From Mytilus trossulus (Eukaryota; Mollusca; Bivalvia; Mytilida; Mytilidae): DNA of 64,000 bases. The first letter of the stretch is position 1, and the number at the start of each line of letters is the position of its first letter. Shown piece by piece: positions 55,701-64,000 of the stretch. The position numbers were made by a program, and so were the translations under genes. The notes beneath the pieces were generated by a model that was not told where the DNA came from, ran no database searches, and saw nothing but the letters and a program-made list of their open reading frames with translations. The stretch spans positions 422,710 through 486,709 of the forward strand of contig NC_086386.1 in NCBI RefSeq assembly GCF_036588685.1, written 5' to 3'.

Positions 55701-58700
55701 AGTACCTATGCAAAAGTAGCTGTGTATGCAAAGTGATCTTTTGGAAGAGTAATGAATTATTATTGATCTTTAGCAACGATCAAACTGATATTTATATTTT
55801 TTCAGAGTACAGGGTTCTGAAGACTTTGCATGTTTCCCGATCTTTTACAATCTTCAAAGTGCTCCTTTAATGTTTACATTTGGATCAAGTGGTAAGTTGT
55901 TACTTTCTAATGAACTCAGTACACTTTGTAAGAATGTTTCTGGCATTTCTATACCTTGTCTTATTTGTTTATGATACCAATACAAACATTCAAATACAAT
56001 TCGATACATTCAGTTATAGATTACCTTAGTTGTTTTTTTGGCAAAACTTTTAGGAATTTTGGTCCTAAATTCTCATCAACTTCGAACTTTATTTAGCCTT
56101 TTTAACTTTTTTTAAACTCGAGCGTCACTGATGAGTCTTTTGTAGTCGAAACGCGCGTCTTTGTATATACTAAATTTAGTCCTGGTATCTATGAGGAGTT
56201 TACATACATACATTACACGGTAAAATATCTATTATTGTGATTCGATCCACCAAGTATCAGCAGTTATGACGTGATGCACAATTTTTACATACATCGTTCC
56301 AGTTTTTTCATTGCGCCACAGGGATAATAATTGCCGAGGCCACTTCAATAAGACGCAAGCCCGATAATCAAAAAATAACTGAAATTAACGTGTATACTCT
56401 TCAACAACCGACAGGGGTCTTTTACTTTAAATCAATCCCGAACTGGCTATGCTATTCGTTTGGACAGCAATTAAGATAACTACTATGATATAAATGCATT
56501 AAGCACTCCATAACTAAACGTTCTTTATCGTTTAGAAACCAAAACGTTTGTCAACAAAAGAGGAGAATTTACAGATATATGTGAAGTTTGTAAAATGCCA
56601 GTTGCCACTGCTGAAGCTAATGGTAAGGACAGTTTAACGGATTATATTTGTAATCTGCTGATGATAGTTTTACGGATTATATTTGTAATCTGCTGATGAT
56701 AGTTTTACAGATTATATTTGTAATCTGCTGATGATAGTCTTTAGCTTCTCATTTGGCAATAAAACTGAGTTACATGTACTATCACATTTTTCAGTGTACA
56801 ATTTAAACAACTCCTCTGTAAATATTTGTTTCTTTCTCGTCGCCCTTTTTCAACAAACAGTTTAAAGAGGCATTACATGTGAAGCTGTCAAATTCATGTT
56901 CCCCGATTCGACTTAAATTCACATACTTCATTTATAATATACTTAAACTTATAGCCAACTTACAATAACTCTTAAATAAACAATAAATGATATGAATCAA
57001 ACTTTCATAATCAACATGACTTCCAAAGACTGCCGACGGTCACTAAACCAGATATAAACACACATATGAATATAAACAGATAGTGTTCACACGCAATTGA
57101 ATTTGTGTAGGTCTATTTGATTTCAAATTATACGTTTAAAAGTATGTGTATTGTCTCTTTTACCTGTAAAAGAATAATATTTTTTGTCGATCGAAAGAGT
57201 CAACCAAACGATTCATCCCTTTTGTTTTACTAAACTATTGACATTCCTTTCCTTTAAATAGCTGAATGTATGCGGAACCCATCTCCAGTTTAGGGGTTAC
57301 ATTGAAGGTCAATTACATACGGATTTAATGAGCATTTAATTCACTTACAAGTAAATAGCCATCAGCCAATTTTCTTAGTTTTATTTTGACAAAATTGAAC
57401 CAAATTGGCTGTAATTTTACTTTATCACTTTTATTAAGAATCTTACAATAAAATATAATATTTAATTCTTTTGTATATCTCGTAGCTAGTGCCACAGGAT
57501 CCAAAAAATTACATTTAAGGATGATCACTTTTAAAAAATACGCACTGATCTTTTTATTTATCATCTGATCGTATTAGAAAATTGTTTTTACAGTTAGAAA
57601 ATAGGTGTAAAATTTCATTGAAAAATAATTCATTACTGGTTATAACTAGGCAGTTTCAGGAATTACCTTGATTAACTTACTGCATCATGAACTCCATGTT
57701 ATTCCTAATTTCAGCTATATACTTTAACATATATACTTTTTTCTCTCACTTTTGTGGTCTGATGGAAAATCTTTTTGTGCTGTATTAACACCTCTGTATT
57801 TATTGTTTTGATTCGCTTCTTATATAAAGAAGATGTAGTATGATTGCAATTGAGACAACTGAGTCACCGTACGGCCTTCAAAAATGAGCAAAGCCAATAC
57901 CGCATAGTCAGCTATAAAAATCCCTGATAAGACAATGTAAAACAATTCAAGCGAGAAAACTAACGGCCTTATTGATATAAATAAAATTAGTTATTTTGAA
58001 TTAAGTTTTGGGGATCCAAATAAAATGGCCTCGATTATAAATGTTAAGCAATGTATATAAAGAGCAATGTATGTGTGTAGCAATGTGTGTGTGTTGAAAA
58101 GCAATGTAAGTGTGTTAAAAAGCAATGTATGTTTGTTGCAATGTATGTGTGTTGAAAAGCAATGTATGTGTGTTGCAATTTTGTTGATGCTGTTATTGTA
58201 AGTCTAACGCAGACTTATCATATGAGTGTTTGGCCTAGTAGTAAGCCTGCATGATACCTTGTTATCTTTCTATCTTTGTATAATGATCGTTGTTTGGCTG
58301 AGTAATAATTATGGTATCTTGTTATCTTTGTTTATGTGTATAATCATGATTGTTTGGCTGAGTAATAATCCTGGTATCTTGTTATCTTTGCATGTTTGTA
58401 TAGTGATCATTGTTTGGCTGAGTGATAATCCCGGTATCTTGTTATCTTTGCATGTTTGTATAGTGATCATTGTTTGGCTGAGTGATAGTTATGGTATCTT
58501 GTTATCTTGTTATCTTTGTATAATGATAGTTGTTTGGCTGAGTGATTATCCTGGTATCTTGTTATCTTTTGTATCTTTGTATAATGATCATTGTTTGCCA
58601 AATAATAACTGTTTTACTTTGCAACTCTAGGATCACCTGGTAAGTAAAGACATTTCTGTTTTAATTCATAAATTCAGACGACGAAACAATACCCAAATAG

Positions 58701-59671
58701 AGTAGCTCATCTCCCTCTGTATTTGCCAGTTTTGAAGAAAGCTTTATTGTTTAAACAACAATCGGAATGTTTATCGTGTAAATGTCTGCCAATGCAACTG
58801 TAGCAAGTGAAGGGAATAATCCCAAAAAGAAACAGAAAAATATTTTTTATTATACATGCTAACTTCATCGAAATATAATTGAATATTTAGTTCGACCAAA
58901 AATTGTCACATATTATGATATTAAAAAAATATAGTACATGTATTTCATACCGTTTAAATGTATTGCTGAAATAATTACTTGTGGCCAAAAAGAAAATGAA
59001 AACATTACTGCAATATCAATAATTTAAATATGTTTTCAGCCTCATCCCCACCGTCTAAATCCTGTGATATACCTTCAATGTGTCCGTTACCTGGTAAAAC
59101 ATGTAGTGCGAATGACGTTATCCCAAATAGTTCTGGATGTCCAAATCCTACACTAATCACGGAAGAACTAACATCAACTACTCCTGAACCAACAACAACC
59201 ACACCAGAACCTTCAACAACTACTCCTGAACCAAGAACAACCATTACTCCTGAAACAACAACCACCACGCCAGAACTAACAACCACGCCAGAACCTTCAA
59301 CAACTACTCCTGAACCAACAACAACTACCCCTGAACCAACAACCACCACGCCAGAACCTTCAACAGCTACTTCTGAACCAACAACAACCACTACTCCTGA
59401 ACCAACAACAACTACCCCTGAACCAACAACCACCACGCCAGAACCTTCAACAACTACTTCTGAACCAACAACAACCACTACTGCTAAACCAACAACAACT
59501 ACACCTAAATTAACAACAACCACACCTGAACCAACAACTACGTCAGAACCAATAACAACCACGCCTGAACTAACAACAACTACACATGTGCCTACAACTA
59601 CGTCTGAACCAAAAACAACGACTCATGGTTATCGCAGCCATTGCAGAAATAGAAATCCCCGACGGCCTTAG
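49776..59671 (+). CDS. Secreted Cys-rich protein with mucin-like Thr/Pro tail, intact copy
   Basis: Six exons with GT...AG junctions and agreeing phases: 49776-49815, 53158-53347, 55806-55891, 56536-56622, 58631-58639 (9 bp) and 59040-59671, giving 1,044 bp or 347 codons plus stop. Residues 1-17 are a signal peptide (MIYLTFLVFTIASA). Residues 18-130 form a domain with six Cys (20, 49, 66, 86, 121, 124) and blocks FPCNFPSPW, RFLVVRV, DFACFPIFY and CEVCKMP. Residues 146-171 hold four more Cys. About 180-330 are TTTPEP repeats, likely O-glycosylated, followed by a basic end with one Cys (339). The product should be secreted, perhaps in mucus, shell or byssus secretions; that is inference. The Cys domain vaguely recalls secreted DUF7042-7045-type domains, but I cannot confirm it. 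Exon 5 is the least certain part. Confidence 0.7.
50472..50637 (+). repeat. Dispersed repeat C, copy 2
   Basis: Same as 7396-7560; it has ACAAAGTTG where copy 1 has ACAAGTTG. Confidence 0.8.
51871..51995. mobile_element. Foldback MITE-like element 1, complete copy
   Basis: A 125 bp hairpin from ACATGGCAAAATCCGTATCA to its complement, with apex AAGGGCCTTTAGGCCC. Arms CATCAATATCAGCCG and GATGATATTGGTCG pair. Confidence 0.75.
52374..52466 (+). repeat. Short repeats of the AATAAAGGGTAGG type, copy 2
   Basis: Same as 9258-9350. Confidence 0.65.
52817..53115 (+). mobile_element. Dispersed repeat family A before exon 2, copy 2
   Basis: Same as 9715-10013 with one or two substitutions (TTTTGGGGCC for TTTCGGGGCC). 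Confidence 0.75.
53322..53777 (+). repeat. Eight 57 bp tandem units with the exon 2 donor site, copy 2
   Basis: Units start at 53322, 53379, 53436 and so on to 53721. The first donor (CCG|GTATGTT at 53347/53348) gives the phase needed by exon 3. Reading past it in frame meets TAA at 53376, so use of later donors would truncate the protein. Confidence 0.9.
54869..54993. mobile_element. Foldback MITE-like element 2, copy 2
   Basis: Same as 11751-11875, with both arms intact. Confidence 0.75.
55293..55725. mobile_element. 433 bp MITE-like element, copy 2
   Basis: Same as 12175-12607, but reads AAATAGTACTG and CCAGTACTACC where copy 1 has AAATATTACTG and CCATTACTACC. The versions here pair better with the left arm (GTAGTACTGAAAAT), so this copy is closer to the original element. 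Confidence 0.75.
56113..56198 (-). repeat. Dispersed repeat C, antisense, copy 2
   Basis: Same as 12989-13077 but with CGCGTCTTTGTATATAC where copy 1 has CGCGTCTGGCGTATATAC. Confidence 0.7.
56639..56739 (+). repeat. 35 bp intronic tandem repeat, three units (copy 2)
   Basis: Three units of GGATTATATTTGTAATCTGC plus TGATGATAGTTTTAC, the third starting CAGATTATATTTG. Confidence 0.85.
57828..57997 (-). mobile_element. Dispersed repeat family A fragment, copy 2 of 14685
   Basis: Same as 14685-14850, but reads CCGCATAGTCAGC where copy 1 has a short TATA insertion. Confidence 0.7.
58060..58185 (+). repeat. AGCAATGTATGTGTGTTG short tandem repeats, copy 2
   Basis: Same as 14920-15040. Confidence 0.7.
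58252..58605 (+). repeat. 60 bp minisatellite in intron 4, copy 2
   Basis: Same as 15110-15465; the open frame of 134 codons is kept because no indel has occurred. Confidence 0.85.
59040..59671 (+). CDS. Terminal exon, mucin-like domain, copy 2
   Basis: Last exon of the intact gene, after acceptor TATGTTTTCAG. Encodes ASSPPSKSCDIPSMCP and onward, the TTTPEP tract of about 150 residues and the basic end. The antisense frame is open too (Val/Gly repeats) only because of the repeat composition. Confidence 0.8.
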
Positions 59672-59730
59672 TGTCATCATATAGTGACATAGTGCATAAC
59701 CAATCCAAATATGTGGATACAAATAAGACA

Positions 59731-59736
59731 AATAAA
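59731..59736 (+). terminator. Poly(A) signal AATAAA, copy 2
   Basis: 60 bp after the stop codon at 59669-59671. Confidence 0.55.
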
Positions 59737-59942
59737 AACTATTTGACTTCATAGTTTTGTCACTTTTCAATCAAGTAACTGTCTGGAGCCCTCTCTTTCT
59801 TTTAGTAAATAGTCTTTAATCGTGTTCAGAGTCTGTACATAACAACACATAATTTCGTAAATGAACATATCACATCATTGATTTTCGTGTGTCCAAACGG
59901 CTTTTTTGCGTAGTCTATCATCAGGAACGCTGAAGTCCTTAC

Positions 59943-60017
59943 ACTGTAAAGAGACGAAAAAGCACCCGAACAATTAAGAAATACGATGACCAACAGAAAA
60001 GTCAAATAAAGTAACAT
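59943..60017 (-). other. Candidate signal-peptide exon on the minus strand, copy 2
   Basis: Same 25 codons and same donor AGT|GTAAGG as at 16801-16875. Confidence 0.25.
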
Positions 60018-60436
60018 GCCTATATCAATTGATATTAAAAGTGAAGTAAATTATATGTACAATGTTTGTATTGAAAAGGTTATCTATGCCTTCTAAGCAC
60101 TCTCTTCGTTTGAACTGAGGTGTATTGCTGTTTGGTGTCTTTCGTCCCTCTTTTATTGGCAAACACACTACATATCATGAATTTAACATTAATCGTTAGT
60201 TCTTATATCATAAACGGTTCAACCATTTTTAACTTGAACCATTTTAATATACACGAAATGTATTCTTAGAACAAACTTAATACAACAAGTGTTGTGGGGC
60301 AGGGATCACAACAGAAAATTATACACAAATAAAACACTATAAAGGAAGGCGAAAAATACTTAGTATAGATTGATACTCAAAATTATGAACCGAAAATATA
60401 CTGACAACTGACTAAAAAGACAAAGGCACATGCAGA

Positions 60437-60527
60437 AGGCCATAGGATAACTTATAGTTGTTAATATCGGTCATTTGGTCTCTTGTGGAGATTTGTCTCA
60501 TTGGCAATCATACCACATCTTCTTTTG
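60437..60527 (+). mobile_element. Dispersed repeat family A, 3' end, copy 2
   Basis: Same as 17295-17385; it has TTTGTCTCATTGG where copy 1 has TTTGTCTGATTGG, closer to the family pattern. Confidence 0.7.
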
Positions 60528-61267
60528 CATACAACAAAGAAAACATTAGTTTAAACAATACGAACCCCAACAAAATCAAGGGGGAACTAAGGTGCTCTGG
60601 AAATATGAGTTGATTCGCTCCAAATGTTGCACCCGTCATGTTAACGGTTTGAACGAACGATTACCGATTATCAAAACCGCTAACCGGTTAACCGGACTTT
60701 TTTTTCAATTTTGATAGATTTGATATAAATTTTTATTGAAATTATATTTTTAAATTGTCGTCGTGTTAATTAATTTGACAGATCAATTGTCCAGTATATT
60801 GATTGCTATTCTGTAATCTATATAATAAATTCTACCGGTCAAGACACACCTTCAATTATAGCTGGAGTGATATCCACCACCACCAAGATAATGTATATAA
60901 TTATCACACAAATAATAGTTCCTTCCACCAGAATATTATATTCACAAAATGTCAGTTTAGAGTATACGCAATAGGCTAGTTTAAAATCTAAAATTGTCTA
61001 AATAAGAAGTGATAATTTGGACTGTCTTATGCTGAGTCACTTACATAACACTTTAGTTAACTAATAGTCTTAAACTCTCCCTCTTTATATATATGGAGTA
61101 GGTGGTTAATTTTCCTAAATTGCGGTTCAATAATTTATGAAACATTTGATCGTTGTTATTTTTGCAATAGTTATAAGGATCACAAATCAACATAAGTAGT
61201 TCAATGTTATTGACTCTGTTGCTCTCAGAGAAAATTCTACTAGCTGTTATCACTATTCTTTAAAATA

Positions 61268-61663
61268 TTCCCCAAGGGTAACTGGGGTAAAAAAATATGG
61301 TCACTTGGTCTTCTCCCGACCGGCAGTAAAACGCTTGCCGAAGTGGGGCGTCAGTTTGGCTGTGCGGGATGTATCAAGTTCGCAGTCACGTCCGGTCAGA
61401 AGGGGGTGCCACGCTTTTAGCACGTTAAGAACCCTTGCAACAACTCTTTTGGTGGGTTCGTAGGTGGCCTGTTGCAAGGCAAAATTTCTGTCCCTATCCA
61501 AGATCCCTCATTTTCCAGTGGCAGTCCAAATTTCCCCGACCATCATCCCAGATGGCCTCTATCGTGTCAACCTACTTATTGTATTTATTGTGAACTTGTT
61601 CTCGTCCTGAACATGCATGAAATATTTGCCACTGGACGTTAAGCAACCAACAATCAATCAATC
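61268..61663 (+). mobile_element. Dispersed repeat B, copy 2
   Basis: Same as 18126-18521 with two changes near 61420 (CTTTTAGCACGTTAAG for CTTTTTGCACGGTAAG). Confidence 0.65.
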
Positions 61664-61664
61664 T

Positions 61665-62200
61665 TTAAAATATGGGTGTTCTTACAGCATCTAGAGTTAC
61701 ACATGTAAGCAGGAAATGGGATAATGTTTCTTCTCCAATTTTGCATAGTTGACATGTTAGGTCCACTGCATTAGAACTATATTTGGCTCTTTGGGATAGT
61801 AGGATGTATCTCCTGTTGCAGTTTTCACTCGTGGTGGTAATTTTTTGTACTATTTTGGGGTCAGAAATTGATATACTGACCAACGGATGGCAATCACCAA
61901 GGCTGTATATTGGAGATAAGTACTGTAGGCTATTAAAATGTTCTTTCTCATCCAACATCCTTCTATGCCAGTATATTTTAATTTCATTTACCATGCTTCT
62001 TTTTCCATGTTTATTTTGTTGTTATAATATCCAAAAATTCTACTGAATCAGTTAGTTGATATTTTAAACAAATTTTCTTTGCATCTATGAACAAACTGTT
62101 GCTTTTGCACGATTTAACTTTCAATTGACGATTTGCTATTTTCCATTCAACAGTTGATTTGTCAGAACATAGAATATTTCCAAGTAATTCAAACACATCA
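61665..62200 (-). pseudogene. Decayed LINE ORF2 C-terminal fragment, copy 2
   Basis: Same two frames and the same knuckle (TCQLCKIGEETLSHFLLTC) as at 18523-19055. The frameshift is shared, so it predates the duplication. Confidence 0.75.
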
Positions 62201-63242
62201 ACAAAAGTTATTGTTTGGAAACTAAAAAAATGCTTTTTTTTGGCCCTTTTTGGTCCGAAATTCCTGCATGAATGGGGCAACAACCGCCAAACATAGTCCC
62301 AGCCTGCCTTTGGTGATTTGGTACTTTGTGGTTCAATGTAAGAGAAATCCATACACTAACACAGAAGTTATTGTACGGAACTACAAAAATCCTCTTTTTT
62401 ATCGGCCCCTTTTTGGTCCCTAATTCTAAAACTGTTTGCATCATAACCCCCTAAAAAATTCATTCAAACCTTCTTATTGTGGTATTAAACATTCTGGTAC
62501 AATAACAGAGTAATTGAAATACTCATACACAACTGATAATCCTTGAAGTAGAAAATGCTTGTTTTGGGCCCCTTTACGGCCTCAAATTCCTAAACGGTTG
62601 AGACCATCATCAGCAAAATTAATCAAAACCTTCCTTTTGGGGTATTGAACATTCGTATTAAATTTCAAAGAGATCTATTCTCGTAAACTAAAGTTATTGT
62701 CCGAACACGTGACAAAGACGCAGACGATGACATCATACCATTATCACGATTATACGGTCCCAAAAAAATGTATTTCGGTCTTAAAAAAATACAGAAACTA
62801 TGTCAGCAACAAGTCTGCTACAAATAGGTATGCAAGAAAATAAGTTAGTTTATAGAAATATAATCTAAATGTAAACACCGGGTAGCATATTCTATTCTAG
62901 TAACATATTGGATCAGAACAAGTTTCTCTTATAAATTTTTAAAAATTAATAAAACCAGATGTTTTTGGTATTAGTGCCAATCAAACGTTTAAATTATAAC
63001 TTTAGTAACTTTTTCCAAACCAGAAGTAACATATTAGCTTCCTTATTTAAAACGATTGAATAGAAATCATATATTTTTGGAATCAGCGTTCTATAAGCTG
63101 TCATTTTAAGCTGTTAATAACATTTTAAACCAAGTTTTAACTATTTTCATATCAAAATACTTGGGGTTTTGTTTTCGTGAAAAGACCTTCAATTGTTCCG
63201 ACAAATTCGACCACCATACCAGAGCTACGATTTTTTTTAAAG

Positions 63243-63876
63243 TTTAAAAAAGATGTGGTATGATTTGCAATGGGACAACTATTCATAAAGAATCAAAATG
63301 ACACAGAAATTAACAACTATAGGTCACCGTACGGCCTTCAATAATGAGCAAAGCCCATACCACATAGTCAGCTATAAAAGGCCCCGATAAGACCATGTAA
63401 AGCATTAAAATTAACGGCCTTATTAATGTAAATAAATGAACGAAAAACAAATATGTAACACATAAACAAACAACAGCCACTGAATTTACAAGCTCCTGAC
63501 TTTCGACAGACACATACATAAATAATGTGGTGGGTTTAAACATTTTAGCGGAATCCCGACCCTCCCTCTAACCTGGGACAGTGTTATAACAGTTCAACGT
63601 AAGATCGAACTACAAAAACCAGTTGAAAAAGGCTTAACTCATCAGATTGACAAAAACACAAGTGGACGTGGCCGGGTACTTATACATTCCGACACAAAAA
63701 GACAATGAACAGATCTGAGAGTACTCGCAGTTATCTGACAGCTAGTTCAAAGCCACTAACAACTAATAAAAATATCATGAATCTAAGACTAGACTATCAA
63801 TCCGTTCACATCCAACATCCAATGGATTTAGGGTAAAGACGTCATAAACAGCCAGAGAAAAACATGACCAACAAGT
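63243..63876 (-). mobile_element. Dispersed repeat family A, long copy, copy 2
   Basis: Same as 20105-20738. After GACCAACAAG it continues into the sequence that is missing from the right LINE flank, which shows that the longer form is ancestral. Confidence 0.75.
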
Positions 63877-64000
63877 TACAGGTATCGACAGATTGTAGAT
63901 CCATGAATATGTAAGTCACTTATGATTCCGGAATTTATTCATGTGTTACCGTTAGTTTTCTATTTTTATTGTAACTGGAACCACCGTTTTGATGACGTAT

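Larger units (their letters stand above)
47597..64000. repeat. Segmental duplication, copy 2 (direct, runs off the window)
   Basis: Same sequence and orientation as 4527-20864; see that entry for offsets. This copy keeps the complete exon 2, the complete foldback element at 51871 and three units of the 35 bp repeat, so it is usually the less damaged one. It lacks about 9 bp of ACCATTATACC-type sequence near 62740 that copy 1 has, so losses occurred on both sides. Confidence 0.95.

Overview
This 64 kb window is eukaryotic, AT-rich and gene-poor. It looks like the genome of a marine bivalve, most likely a mussel (Mytilidae). The reasons are several copies of short dispersed repeats that I associate with Mytilus DNA (one with the core ACGCGCGTTTCGTCTAC, one ending near CATACCACATCTTCTTT), LINE and BEL/Pao relics of molluscan type, an intron-rich secreted-protein gene, and abundant satellites. 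The species is an inference; no search was possible.

Layout. 1-4060 is a roughly 430 bp satellite that decays to the right. 4527-20864 and 47597-64000 are two direct, nearly identical copies of one segment of more than 16 kb, starts 43,070 bp apart; the second runs off the window. Each copy holds, in order: a decayed LINE tail, a TATA box, a six-exon gene for a secreted Cys-rich protein with a mucin-like Thr/Pro/Glu tail, many small repeats in the introns, and a second decayed LINE tail on the minus strand. The gene is intact by inspection in copy 2 (49776-59671, 347 codons) and broken in copy 1 (6706-16529) by a 16 bp deletion in exon 2.

20865-35012 is a nest of retroelements. A non-LTR retrotransposon with ORF1, an endonuclease and a reverse transcriptase sits inside an older minus-strand reverse-transcriptase gene of another family. 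It is flanked by direct repeats of about 2.0 and 1.3 kb that look like a giant target-site duplication. Its second ORF is split by about 5.7 kb of unrelated DNA and carries one further in-frame stop.

36349-39844 is a BEL/Pao-type LTR element on the minus strand, with gag, zinc knuckles and protease present, the RT to integrase part missing, and one LTR internally deleted. 41751-44400 holds two minisatellites (about 55 bp and 83 bp). 45862-47188 is a non-autonomous hAT-like DNA transposon with a perfect 8 bp target-site duplication.

The only host gene I can support is the duplicated mucin-like gene. Everything else recognisable is mobile or repetitive DNA. I see no operon, CRISPR array, rRNA or convincing tRNA. 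Exon limits come from splice consensus, phase agreement and comparison of the two copies, not from transcripts.
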